A stretch of 64,000 nucleotides of DNA from Cryptomeria japonica (taxonomy: Eukaryota; Streptophyta; Pinopsida; Cupressales; Cupressaceae): contig NC_081410.1 of the NCBI RefSeq assembly GCF_030272615.1, forward strand, positions 115,631,640 through 115,695,639, written 5' to 3'. The translations under genes and the position numbers were made by a program. A model generated the notes under the pieces. That model saw only the letters and a list, made by a program, of their open reading frames with translations, was not told where the DNA came from and did not search any database. This document shows, piece by piece, positions 23,421 through 36,100 of this stretch. The stretch's first letter is position 1. Every line of letters begins with the position of its first letter.

Positions 23421-23547
23421 GTATTAAACCTAGGGCGTATATATAAAAAAAAATTTATGAAAATCTATGCTGATATATTTTTTTTTATTTTAATACCATT
23501 TTAACAGATAAGTTAAAGTCATCAGTTTTAAAAAATCCATGTACATA
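22975..23547. repeat. Three tandem units of about 209 bp with (TA)n blocks
   Basis: 'aaacta(c/t)gtattaaaccta' begins at 22996, 23206 and 23414. Each copy has about 130 bp of unique sequence (through ttaaagtcatcagttttaaa). The first two copies end in about 80 bp of (TA)n. More (TA)n lies at 22886-22908 and 22977-22996. The unique parts are nearly identical, so the amplification is recent or gene-converted. Confidence 0.9.
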
Positions 23548-26108
23548 TATTTCCTTTTATTTTAAATGTCTTGCAGCTAAAACTAAAATAAGATAGTTCA
23601 TATAGTCCTCGGATTTATTTTCTGCAAGTAATTGATTTTGACATAGGTAAATAAGTTCAAACAACAACTATTTAAATCTAGAAAATATTAAAATGAATCC
23701 TTAGAGATGACTATAATATTTTTTTTTTTAGATTTTATTTTCTGCAAAATAAATGACAGATTTAAACAAAACTAAATATGCACTTCCATATACAGATCTA
23801 AATTTTAGATTTTATTTCCAACCTACTACATGCATGTGAAGCTATTTCATTCCTTTCCTATTTTATTTCATTTTAAATGCATAAAGAATAAAGTAAACTT
23901 CTTGCTTTTCAAATTATCATAAACACATCGGATATTATTTTTCAGAACTTTAGGAACTAATCCAGAAATATTCCTTTCATTTCTGCAGTATAGCATAATA
24001 AAATATTTCATTTCTTTAAAGTACATTTAAAAGACACTATCGTCACTTTACAAATAGGTCTCTCATTTCTAATAAATGAGGACTTTCAAAGAATAATAAT
24101 TACATTTACAAATAATTTTCTGCATCAAATAAATCCAGCCACTTCTATTTGTCCTATTTCTTTCTTCCAACAACCTGCAATAAATCAAAAGCTATGACCA
24201 TGGAGTGCTCACCTCCCAGCCTAAGCTAACTAGTAGCCACCCCCGAGCTTAGAGAATCAAGCCCTAGACAGGATTACACACATGCAAACACAATAAACAA
24301 GGGAAAACAATCACAAACATATTCCCATCCCAGGGCTACACTGCACCACACAATGTAATATCTGTACACCGGTGGTAGTGGACCAAATACCCTGAAGAGA
24401 CTGCAAGTCTGATAAAACACATAGCCACCTCATGGCGAACAAGATATGTCTTAAGTATAATAATCTCTGCATCATTATGCCCCCCCAAGGCATTCATGCC
24501 TTATTTCCCTCCTTATGGCCCCCAAATGCATAAACAAGCCATGCAGCAAGGGTCACATAAATATCCCTTGAGATCACTCTCAGAACGAGAGCCTCTCACT
24601 CGAGGGTTGTCATACTTCTACCACCCACAAGAACCTCCTCTCTCCCAAGAGTGGGGGGGTCTTGGTTACTCCTAAAACACAGAATGTACACAAAAGTAAA
24701 ATGTAGAACAAAAAATAAAATCTTCATAGGGGAAAATACAAGAAACTAGCCTTTTCACACAAGCAAATCTTTTCAACATGACATGCAATATAAAAACAAA
24801 ACAAAGAGAAATTTAACCAACCTTCAACTGCCCAAAGGTATGCTAGTCTAGTTGAGGATGAGCAACCCAATTCCACAAATTCCTTCTTTCTCTACACTTA
24901 GCCAATTTCCTAAAACCAATTCTATCTTTTCAAAATTGCATTGTCTCCAAACATGGAGAGTGGGTGATTACCCGCAAAATCTCTCATTCTTGCCTAAGAA
25001 GACCTCAGTGAGAGTTCTCACAGGTTTCTAAAATTGAAAAAGGAAAAGTCAGAAAAAGATCCAAAGGGATCTCTCATCAAAAAGGAAAGTTAACAACTTA
25101 GGTGATGCCTTCTAATTTTCAATTTTCGCTCAACTTAGGAAACCCACTTTTTAGGGTGTCTAAATGGTCACATGGGAGTTGGTACATGCCTAAAATTACT
25201 CCTAACCCTTAGGTATACCTTATGGGCTTTAGGAAACACTTTTAAACTACCCTTAAGAGCCCATTTAACCCTTTTTAAACCCATCTAAGGTTAATTTTCG
25301 GGTCAAACCTAAGTTGACCACCCCAAATATTTTCTATCCTAGAAAAATATAGAACCACATTAAATTAATTGAAAAAGCTATGGTTAAACAACTCCCTCCA
25401 AGAGACAATTCAAAAATCAACACGTGTCAAGTGACACAATAAAAATACTTTTACAAAATTATACGTGAAATTTTGTCTCTTGTTGGATTTACACAAATAC
25501 ATAAATTCAATCTAACACACATGCAACATCCACTTTCACAAATAAAATACTATACAAACGGGGTGTTGTCTCTCCAAATAGACAAACCCTGGTTTTACGA
25601 ACGTTCATAGGTCTAAGTTTGGTTCTCCATAATATTTTCATGGTCACATGGATAATTTTCCTGCGCATCTCAATTACACATTAGTAATTCCAAATAACCT
25701 CATATAATATAAAACACATGAATAAGAATACACATCAAACACTCTGCATACAATATAACATTTAAACAATTCAATACATCTTACATCCAAATAACTCACA
25801 TAAGCAATTATCATAATTCTCATAATTTTAATCCATACATAAAACATGCATCCTATTTCTATCATCATAGTAAAGTCCTGCGAATCCAATAATGACATAT
25901 ATCATCTCAAGTTTATCCTATTCTAGAATCATGTAGAGTTCTATATCATAAAGCATATAAATGAAGCATCAACATATAGCAATGTTATCCAAATCATGGA
26001 ATCATATAAGTTCTAAATTCATAATGCATAAAAATAAAGTATCCATTATAGTCTCAACATAAAAATCACTGAAATGCTAAACTGAGTCGGGGTAGGGCCT
26101 CACAACAA
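23548..26108. other. AT-rich non-coding DNA
   Basis: No credible frame. Around 24190-24660 a more GC-balanced stretch (cctcccagcctaagctaac, then ctctcccaagagtggggggg) could be an LTR or leader, but I could not pair it with anything. Immediately before 26109, ggggtagggcctcac resembles ggggtagggccccac beside LTR B. Confidence 0.45.
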
Positions 26109-26977
26109 TGATTAGGATAGGATTAGGCTAATTAGAAGGAGTTAGAAGAATCTAGAAGGGATTTAGGCATGCAAGTGGATTTTGTAGGAGAATGCAAGTG
26201 GGAGGAATTTTGGGGTTTTCAATTAAAATAAAATCATTTATTTCAATTAAATGGTGTAATTTACATTTGGATAAATATTTAAATAAATATTAATTTATTT
26301 AAATGTGAATGTGAATTTTGGATTTAAATAAATCTTAATTTATTTACATGAGAAAAGGGAAGATAAAGCATTAAATGCTTGAAGACTTTGAGGGAAACCA
26401 TTAAAGGCCTAAGAAGACTCTAGAAAGAAGCCATTAAGTTTGAAGAGTTTAAGTTTGAAGACTTTAAGGGAAACCATTAAAGGCTTAAGAAGACTCTAGA
26501 AGGAAGCCATTAAGTTTGAAGACTTTAAGGGAAACCATTAAAGGTTTCAAGTGGGTGAGGATAAATAGAATTTTAAATAAATAATTTATTTATTTAAAAT
26601 AGTTGTGCAACTTGCATTTGTAGGAAAATACAAGTGGGTGGAGGATAAAGGATTAATTAAAATAAATTGCTTTATTTCAATTTGGTTGCAAGTTGGAGAT
26701 TTAAATAAATTAGATTTATTTAATTGGGGTAAAATATTTAATTAAATGTAAATTTAATTAAAAGTAGAGAGAAGGGGTTTAATTAAATAAAATGATTTGT
26801 TCAATTAAATGATATGAAGGGCTTAAGTGAATTTGAATAAATAAATTGAATAATTTATTTAATTAAATAGAAGAATGTGGTGAATTAATTAAATTAGATT
26901 TAACTAAAATAGAGGAATGAGAATAAAATGAACATTAAATATTCATTTAGGAATATGGCCATTTTTATACGTCTACA
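26109..26977 (-). repeat. Probable 5' LTR of LTR element C, right border of the insertion in LINE-1A
   Basis: 869 bp. Read on the minus strand it starts TGTAGACGTATAAAAATGGCC and ends CCTAATCA, then TTGTTGTGAGGCCCTACCCC follows as internal sequence. LINE coding sequence begins right after it (about 26985). It contains 2.5 tandem copies of a 61-76-bp unit. No left partner LTR was found, so the element is incomplete. Confidence 0.55.
26381..26550. repeat. Tandem repeat inside LTR C
   Basis: 'gaagactttaagggaaacca' units start at 26381, 26457 and 26518; the first interval is 15 bp longer because of an extra 'gagtttaagtttgaa'. Confidence 0.85.
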
Positions 26978-26984
26978 ACATGAA

Positions 26985-29900
26985 GTTTCTCATCATAGAT
27001 CTTCTTTTAAGTTTGAAAGAATGTGGTTTCGACACCCACATTTTCATGCTCTCTACTTCATCAATGGTGGGTGAGTGCCCCCTTCTGCAGGGGGAACAAA
27101 ATGTTTCAACTTTATATGAAAATGCAGTTTGTAAAAACAAATATCAAAGTCTGGAATAGGAAAGTATTCAAAAATATCTTTGCAGAAAAAACAAAGGTAG
27201 AGAAGGAATTAAAGGACGTCAATGAACTTATCTTTTCTACTGGGATTAATCCAGAAATTTTCTTAAAGCAGAAGCATTTACAAATCTACTAGGAAGAACT
27301 ATGCTCTAGAGAGGAGGAATACTAGAGACAAAAATCAAGGGAATTATGGCTAAAAGGAGATAAAAATACGAAATTCTTCCAAGCTTCTGCAAAGATTAAG
27401 CAAGCTACATCTACTATCTTTTCTATAAATGCCTCTTCTTCAGGGGAAAAATTAACTAATGAACAAGAAATTAGGGAAGAGGGTGAACTCTTCTATAAAA
27501 ATCTTCTTGCTCCCTCCCCTCCTTTTGTTTATGAGGAGTCCAGTGTCGACATATTGTTAGACGCCATTCCTTGTCTGATTTCACAACGTGATAATGATTA
27601 TTTGATGCAACCTTTCTCTCTTGCTGAATTACAAGAGGTGGTATTTTTTATGGCTCCTGACAAGTCTCCAGGCCCTGATGGTTTCACCATACTATTCTTC
27701 CAAAAGTGTTGGGATGTTTTAGGCTTTGATCTTTTAATGGCTTTGGAGGAGTCAAGACAAAAAGCTTTTATTCTCAAGAACTTCAATTTAACCCATCTTG
27801 CTCTTATCCCCAAATCCAATAACCCTCAATCTTTTGCAGATTTTAGGCCTATCTCCTTATGTAATTCAGTGTATAAGATTTTCACAAAAGCTATCTATCT
27901 CCGGTTAAAATCCTTGATACCTAATGTAATATCTCTTCAACGAGGAGGTTTTGTTCCTAGCAAGGAAACATCAGAAGGTGTGCTTGTGGCCCATGAAGTT
28001 CTGCACTTAATTAACTCTTCATAGTCCCTTGCTTTTATAGCTAAATTAGACATGTTGAAAGCATATGATAAAGTATGTTGGTCCTTTCTTTTGAGAGTGC
28101 TTAAAAAGTTTGGCTTTTCGGATAAGTGGTGCAAATGGATCAAAAATTGCCGCTCTGGGGCACATTTTTCAGTTATTGTTAATGGTAATCCTTCTGATTT
28201 TTTTCGAGCCACCCAAGGGGTTCGACAAGGTGACCCGCTATCACCTTTTCTATTAATTATCATGGCAGAAGCTTTTAGTAGATTGGTCAATAAGCAGTTG
28301 AGTCTAGGTTTCTGGAAGGGGGTATGCATCTCTAATACCTCAATTTCTATCACCCACACCTTATTTGCAGATGATACACTTTTATTCAGCTATTCCAATA
28401 TACAAGAAGCAAGGCATATTAAGAAAATATTGGGCATATATACTTCTGGATCTGGACAGAAAATCAGTGCACAAAAATCTAAACTATTCATATTCAATAC
28501 TTCTAAAATGGTGTCTAACAGCATTATCCAGACATTAGGCTTTCCAGTGGATTCTCTTCCATCATCGTACTTGGGTATCCCTTTATTTATGGGAGTAGGG
28601 AAACCTTCTTTTTGGAATTCTGTGATTGACAGATTAAAAAGAAAAATTTATGTGTGGAAAGCTAGATGGTTATCTCTCTCAGGCAGAATCCTTCTTGTCA
28701 AAACTGTTTTGGCTACAATTCCAAACTACTACATTTCAGTCCTTCAAGCCCCGAAATCTATTCTCTCATATCGAGAAAATTATTTAGAATTTTATTTGGA
28801 AAGGTAATCTTTCAGAAGAGAAAAAGATCTCGCTTGTGTCTCTCAACAAAATGACTCCAAGCAAATCTACGAGCGGGGTGGGTTTGCACGATCTGTCAAA
28901 AAGGAATAATGCCTTTGGGGGAAAGCTAGTTTGGAATATGTATGAAAAAACACATGCTTTATGGTGTCAAATTATGCAAGCAAAGTATTTAGATATTCCT
29001 ACCCCTTCACATATATTTACTATCCTTGATCCTCCATCAAGATCTGCAGTTTGGAACTTCATGATGGACTCTAGGAATGTGATTACTAGATACTTATCGT
29101 GGCAAGTACATAATGGCAAAGAAGTCAACTTTTGGCATGATTCATGGAGTGGTCTCCCCCCTCTTAATCTGGAGGAGTCCCTAGTATATGTGATCCCTAT
29201 ATTTACTACTCATTGGGGTTCACTCCTTTATGATTACATAGATGATCTTGAAAAGCCTTTAAATCGTGTCATTTGGAAGAAGCCAGCTCTACTCCCAATC
29301 TCCCCGGGTCAAAAGGTAAAATTTTCTTTGATTCTCAAGAACCACATTATCTTTATCTCTAATGGTTTGGACAAATTGATATGGTGCCCTGCGAAGAATG
29401 GAAAGTACTCTATCAAGGAAGGGTATAAGGCAATTCATCAAATGTCTGTTCAATCCTATTCACAAAGAGCCTACAATTTTTGTTGGAATAATAGTGTTCT
29501 TCCCAAGGCAGGGATGTTTGCTTGGCTTGCTCTACATAAGAGAATACTCACCAGTGAGAGACTTGTTAGATTGAATATTGCACATCCATTTGCTTGTGTA
29601 CTTTGTGGTGAACACAGTGAAACATTAGATCATCTCCTCCTCCAATGTGATTTTGCTCACTATTGTTGGATGTCCGTGCTTGATAAGCTTTCCTTTAGCA
29701 CACCTCTTCCAGATAATGTATGGGATCTGTTCCAGTCATGGCCAGTCTTATACTCATCCTCTCTTTTTGCATGTATTTGGAAAGTGATCCCATCCATAGT
29801 AGTATGGTCACTTTGGTGGGAAAGAAATAAGCGTATTTTTAGAAAGCAAACATCTCCTCTTTCTGAAGTTTTAAATTATATTAAAAAATCAGTATCAGAA

Positions 29901-30554
29901 CTGGTTAATGCTCAAGTTTCAAATTAGTTCAATTCAAATAGGGAATTTACTTCTTGGGATGGTCAAGTTATTAACTGCTGGAAGGGCAACTCTATTCCTG
30001 TATCACCTTGTCTTCCGAGAGTGAGAACTAGTAAAATTGATAGAAATAAAGTGAAATGGTGTCCTCCGGATTCAATGCATTTCAAACTAAATTTTGATGG
30101 CTCCTCTAAAGGGAACCCAGGTGATGCAAGGATAGGAGTATGCATAAGGGATCACACAAGATGTGTTTTAGCTTTGAAAGTTGCTTTTATTCAGCCAGGT
30201 ACTAACAACTTTGCAGAGGCATATGCTTTACTTGAAGGTATTCTACTAGTAAAAAAATTGAACATCTCATATATACACATTGAAGGCGATTCAGCTATTA
30301 TTATCAATGCTTGCATAAAGAGAAATATTGATAATTGGCAGATAAGATATTTACTTGAACAAGCATGGACACTAATTGATACATTTATAAACTTCACCAT
30401 TTCACATGTGTATAGAGAAGGGAACCGGGTTGCAGATCATTTGGCAAATATGGGAAGTTCCAAGGAGGAACTTAATATGATGGGTCCGAATTGTGATTTT
30501 GATTCTTATCCAATTCTTAAGGAAAAATTTTTGGAGGATATGGGTATAGGATAA
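26985..30554 (+). pseudogene. LINE-1A ORF2: reverse transcriptase, zf-RVT and RNase H
   Basis: It starts at the region that normally follows the endonuclease (FKFERMWFRHP, about 27010). Reverse transcriptase: DKSPGPDGFTILFFQKCW (27660), LDMLKAYDKV with the motif A Asp, RQGDPLSPFLLIIMAE and HTLFADDTLLF with both motif C Asp. zf-RVT: CVLCGEHSETLDHLLLQC (about 29600). RNase H (30021-30554): NFDGSSKGNPG, EAYAL, EGDS and HVYREGNRVADHLAN. One frame holds to about 28770, then a frameshift moves to the second frame. In-frame TAGs lie at 27290, 27324, 28023 and 29925. The catalytic residues survive but the protein could not be made whole. Confidence 0.93.
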
Positions 30555-31030
30555 TATTACATATAGCTATACAGTGGTCTTTTTCATAATGATATAAATT
30601 GATGTGTGTGATATTATAAGTGCAAGGTCCTGTGGTTTTGCTACATCTGTTTATTGTGAAGGGATATCGATTTGAGAAGTGTGTTGGATTGTAAGTTCGA
30701 TAAATTCATAAGTGAGATAGATTGTGGACTGCTATGTAAATGTGCACAACTCTCGTGATGTTTTGGTTTAGACTGCATCTTGCTCAATACATTCCAGAAA
30801 ATATTCGATACTAGGGGATGTTTTATGGCACTCGGTATTCTAGACACTATAAGATATTGTATTTCTTGGCATATTTGAGATTTAAATCTCACAACCTTTC
30901 TATGTATTGTAGAGCAAGGATCAGAGTTTTTCTTACTAGTTCTTTTCTCTGGGAGCTCTTTGAATCAGCTTTATATAATAAAATATATTAAGTGGCACTA
31001 CCAACTTGTTTTGGAAAAAAAAAAAAAAAA
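30555..31030 (+). other. 3' untranslated region and poly-A tail of LINE-1A
   Basis: About 460 bp without the extra ORF seen after RNase H in the other LINEs. It contains ataataaaatatatt near the end and closes with 16 A (31015-31030). Confidence 0.85.
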
Positions 31031-31042
31031 GGTTCAAAAGTA
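31031..31042. repeat. Target-site duplication of LINE-1A, right copy
   Basis: ggttcaaaagta, identical to 14048-14059. Confidence 0.88.
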
Positions 31043-31856
31043 CAAAAAATAAGTTTCACCACCAACGAGTATGCAAGTTGATGCTCTTGTATCAGGCTCC
31101 CTGTAGTGTCCCTCCCTGATTCATCTTTTATGTTATGCATTGATAGACTTATGGATTATGCTTAGACTCTTTTATGATGTTTTGATAGATGTTTATGGAT
31201 CTATTTATGATTTGTATGCTTATAGTTGATGCCAAACATTTCATATTTATATTTGATACATTATGGTTTTATATGGATGATTATACATTTGGGACTAATA
31301 TGATGATGTATTCATATTTGGTGATTTATATGCACTCATTATATATATGCAAGGTTTATATTGGCTTATGGTGATATGATGGTATCTTGCTATGTGCTAA
31401 TCTCAATTCATGTTTACATCAGATGATGATGATGATTCTATGTTTGCCATGATTGTTCTATTATTGCGATCATGATAGGGACAATGTCATACCACTCCTT
31501 TATGAGCATGATATGACGTTGCAACTTCCTTTCATTCGTCTGATTATTTGTGTTATATGATATATGTATGTATGTATGTATGTTGAATGTACATTGGTGG
31601 TTGTAGGATTGCAGGTACTAGACATCGACTTCACTTGATCTCACAGGTTTAAAGGTGTTTTTATCGCAATGGCAAGTTGATTGGAGGTGACATGAGATCC
31701 CATTCTATACTCCAGGTTTAGCTAGTATCCTATCAGTTTTGGTGTTTTGTTGAGAATCACATAATTTAGCGTCATGTGGTGTTTTATATTTTACTCTATA
31801 TTGAGTTGTCTTGAGGATTTTTTATTATTTGATTAAATTATTAATTAATTAATTGG

Positions 31857-31868
31857 CTCATATAGTTT
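31857..31868. repeat. Target-site duplication of LINE-1B, left copy
   Basis: ctcatatagttt, identical to 39308-39319; both lie inside LTR D. Confidence 0.92.
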
Positions 31869-32248
31869 GTTTTTTTGGTCAGTAATAATGATTTTTATTA
31901 AGTATAAGTAAAGAAGTAACATTACAAAATTGGGTCTAATTAGCACCCAGAATAGCCCATGAACCACTGACTATCTACAACCTACCAATTTACATAATAG
32001 TTTCACAGTGTTTAGTATATCTCCACACTATATACCCCTAAAAACTTTCAAAGCTTAAGATAACAAAAAATGGGCTCCTCCCACACTATCAGTAGACACT
32101 CCTAACATTTTCATGTGTCCATAACAACTGGATTACAAAAACACCCCTTAAGGGATCATACACTGCAACTGAAAAGACCCAAAAATTGACATCTAACTGA
32201 CTATCGAGCAAACTACCAAGTATGAACAAAAAACCAGCAACAAAGAAA

Positions 32249-32720
32249 TCAAACCTGAGTCAGTCGATGTCTAGCACTATGCCGCCTCCTGGGAATGAAA
32301 CTCAGAAACCAAGGCTTCTGGCTTTCCCACGCAAGGTGATGTTTCCTTATTGCCTCCATCAATGAATTCCATTCTGTCCGGATGTGACTCAAGTAGAGTC
32401 TTTGATTTACTATGTTGGCCCACTGCACAAAGGGAACAAAACCAAGCTCCTCCACCGCAATCTGAATCTCAAAGTATTCACCATAATCAAACCCGTATCC
32501 CTGGTGCACCCATTTGAGTAATCAAACCTTGCTCAAAAAGGGAATTCATAACCCAGCGAATGTCATCTTCAACAACCCCCAATTCCAGACCCCATGCCAT
32601 AATCATCGCTGCAATGTCCACATTACACTTTCATCTATGAGTTGCTTGTTGGAAAAAGAAACCCAGCATCCTCTGCACCGCATTCACCACCTCCTCTGAT
32701 GAACATTTGATGAGCAGTTG
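32249..32720 (-). pseudogene. LINE-1B third ORF downstream of RNase H (unknown conserved protein)
   Basis: Two frames read leftward: SSEEVVNAVQRMLGFFF, a TGA, then KCNVDIAAMIMAWGLELG and DDIRWVMNSLFEQGLIT; after a frameshift near 32510, YGFDYGEYFEIQ, VEELGFVPFVQWANIVNQ, IRTEWNSLMEAIRKHH and a basic tail IPRRRHSARHRL. The order of these blocks is shared with LINE-1C (41349-41912) and LINE-1D (56433-56733 and 49343-49498). I do not recognise the family. The sequence suggests an alpha-helical protein with a basic C-terminus. It starts roughly 430 bp after the RNase H stop; its true N-terminus is not resolved here. Confidence 0.7.
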
Positions 32721-33164
32721 CTTTTGTAAATAGGAAATATGAAGAAAAAACATCAATCTTGGCTTCCTTAAAAAGAAGGTCGGTTCGTGTGAGAAATCAA
32801 TCACATAAGTGTTGAGGCTTCCAAAAATAAATGCACTATGCTTTGAACATCAAATCACCACCTTCTCTCATAGAGAATGTCATCATAAAAGAAACCTATT
32901 TGAAAATAATGAGCAAGTCTTGACTCACATCATTGTCGTCGCTGCCATTATGAGACACACCACTTGCAAAAGAGAGGAGATAATATTTACTCTGCCAACA
33001 TTACATAAGGCAAAAAAAAAAAGATAAAAAATAAGGCTTGTATTACACAAAGTTCTCACATGCCCCCGAAACCCCATTACTGTCATCTGTTGTTTGAAAC
33101 TTATGATTAAAAATACACTCTCGACTTGTAAGCATAATTTTGGGTCATTACTATTTAGAGAGAT

Positions 33165-36100
33165 TCATCCTAAATTCAGCTCAACATCAAAAACTTCAAA
33201 TATTGAATCCTCCTCTTGATTGAAGGACATGGTCCATTTAGTTAATTTATCCGCCACCTTATTACCCTCCCTCTTGACATGGTTGCCCACAACATCTTCA
33301 AAGGAATTCAAATCCACTAAGATCAAAGATAAAAAAAAAATTGTAAATGCCATGCCTTGATTTCTCCATTTTTAATAGCTTGGATTATGATCAGCGAATC
33401 CCCTTCCAGATGTAATTTTTTAACCCCCATTTTCCAAGCACACCGGATTGCCAGCAATGTTGCATATACTTTAGCTTCATTATTAGTTCCCTTCTTAATA
33501 CATTGGGCCCCAAATTTTACCAAATTGCCACCATGATCCCTAAACACCACCCCCACTCCAAACAAACCCATTCTGAATTGAGCAGCTCCATCAAAATTTG
33601 CTTTGATCTACCCCCTTTGGGGTGGAACCCACTCTGTGGGTGAATCCCATTTCTTACTCTGCTTCTTATTATTCTAGGCCCCATGTCTTACTTTTATATT
33701 TGGCCATAGTTTTTGGATTCTCTTTTCCTCTAGAGTAAAGGGGGTGCTCATGGAATCCAACTGGAAAGCTGCAACCCCTAGAGTTTCTTTGATTGCCTGA
33801 TCAATTATACTTAACAACCTCCTAACATCCTCAGACTTGTCTTGAAAAATCCTACAGTTTCTTTCCTTCCATATTTCCCATATCACAAGAGATGGACAAA
33901 TATTCCATATGCTTGAAAAGGTTGATCGCTTGTTTTGCCTTGGCCAACTATCAAATACATCTTTGAGAGAATTCTGCAGAGGGTCATGCCAATGTAATTT
34001 CCCTTAACCATTAACCAGCAGTTCTGTGCTAACTTGCATTGTAATAAGAGGTGATCAAGATCCTCTTCATCCTCCCCACACATTATGCACTTGGTGGGTC
34101 CTGCCAGTCCCAGATGCTTCCTTCTTTCACCTGTGAGTATTCTCCCTTTTAAAGCCAGCCATGCAAACGCTCCTTCTTTGGGTAAACAGTGTTTGTGCCA
34201 AATTAAATCATTCACTATTGAGCGATCTTCCACAAAGCCTTCCAATATCTGATAACCTAATTTTATTGAATAGTTACCATCCTTGGATCCACACCAAACC
34301 ACCTTGTCCTGATCTTTCGTGATATAAATCTTTCTCTGAGCTAAAATCTATTTTAAAAGTGATTGTTATTGTTCTGAACCCGTGTTTGAAAGGTCTTTCC
34401 AGCACCAAACCTCTCCCAACTGACTTTGTTTAACCTCCAAATAGTCTCTAACCCTATCACCCCAAATGTTGCATAACTGTGTTTTTATATCTGAGAAATC
34501 AGACATATGTTTTATTACTGAATAAGCAGCCCATGAGTCATCCCAAAATTTAGCTAAATTTTCATTTCCAATATACCATGTTAGATGGTCTATTAGAACT
34601 TTTCTACTACTCACTATGAAGTTCCAAATTGCAAATCCCTTGGGGGGATTTCTAATTGTGAAAATTTTGTGATTCTCCATAGAATACAAATATTTAGCCT
34701 TCATTACCTTGACCCACAGCTGATTTGGATTAGCATAAATGCTCCAGGTAAACTTTGCTCCCAGAGCCTCATTCATGATTTGCCAATTCTCGAGTCCAAC
34801 AGCCCCCTTCAATTTCGAACTACAAACTTTTTCCCAGGCCAATAAAGGAATTTTATCTTGCTCATTAGCTTCATTCTAGAAAAATTTCCTCATTTTCTGT
34901 TTGATCACATTAATGATTTTACTGGGAATTTTAAGACATCATTGAGAATATGGGAATGGCCAAGACTATTGTTTTAAGCATTACAATTCTACCAGCCAAT
35001 TTCAGCCATTTACTTTTCCACCCTTCAAGTCTGTTGAAACAACTCTCCACCAAATTTTTCCATATAGCTGACTTATTTGCTCCTCCAAAAAGGGGGATGC
35101 CTAAAAATTTGCTTGGTAAGTTTCCCAACTTCATGCCAAGTATTATACTAATCTCCCTCTGTTTAAGGGGTTCTGTGTTAAAGAAAAAGATCTCTGATTT
35201 GAGCCAGTTCACTCTTTGACCTGACACTTGTTCATATCTATCAATGACATGTTTTATTACTCTAGCCTCCCTTGTTGAAGCTTCTCCAGCCAAAAAAGTG
35301 TCATCTACAAATTATAGGTGGGTAAGAGGATCCACCCCTTCTACAATTCGTACCCCCTTCCAACAGCCAGCTCTACACTCTTTAGAGATCAATTGCCCCA
35401 AAACCTCTGCCATTATGATAAACAAAAAAGGGGACAATGGATCCCCCTATCTTAAACCCTTATTTGAAGGAAAGAAACCTTGAGGGCTCTCATTCATAAG
35501 AACAAAGAAGCGTGGGGAATTGTTACAACTGTCTATCCAAGCTATCCAAATCGGATCAAATCCAAATTTAGAAAGGACTTTTAAAACAAAATCCTAATTG
35601 ACCTCATCATAATCTTTTTTTATGTCCATTTTTATCATCATTTTCTCCCTTTTTGAAAGACAAATGGAATCAATTGCCTCATGTGCTAATATGATGCCTT
35701 CATATATGGATCTTCCAAGAGCAAACCCACTTTGTTTTGGAGATATAACATCTTCCAAAATGCATTTCAATCTATTTTCTATCACCTTTGAGATCACTTT
35801 GTCGAAAGTATTGCACAAGGATATAGGCCTGAAATCATTGAAAGTGGATATATTTTCCTTTTTCTGAATTAGTGCTATGAATGTGCTGTTAAAATCTTTT
35901 AGGACATAGCCACCTGTTCTTGATTCCTCCATAACTTCCCATAAATCATTAGCCAAAATGTCCCAAAAATGTTGAAAAAAGAGGGCATTCCAAATACTGC
36001 AAATTTCACCTCCTCCAAAGACACAACACTCAAGAGCATCTTATTATGTTGTTCCTTCACACAAGTGGGGATGATCTCCATGATGGATTGCATATCCTGG

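Larger units (their letters stand above)
14060..31030 (+). mobile_element. LINE-1A: plant L1-type LINE split by about 10 kb of LTR-element DNA
   Basis: The 5' end is fixed by the target duplication, the 3' end by a 16-A tail (31015-31030) followed by the second duplication copy. The left part carries ORF1 with DUF4283, the right part carries reverse transcriptase, a zinc-binding domain and RNase H, all on the plus strand. Removing about 16976-26977 leaves close to 7 kb. The endonuclease domain expected between ORF1 and reverse transcriptase is not visible on either side, so it was probably lost when the foreign DNA arrived. A 40-bp unit is duplicated in the 5' leader (14128-14206). Confidence 0.88.

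Noticed and set aside
24190-24660. GC-balanced stretch considered as a host exon or structural RNA
   Set aside because: No frame, splice pattern or RNA fold that I could support.
27937-28359. 140-codon minus frame
   Set aside because: Shadow of the LINE-1A reverse transcriptase on the opposite strand.
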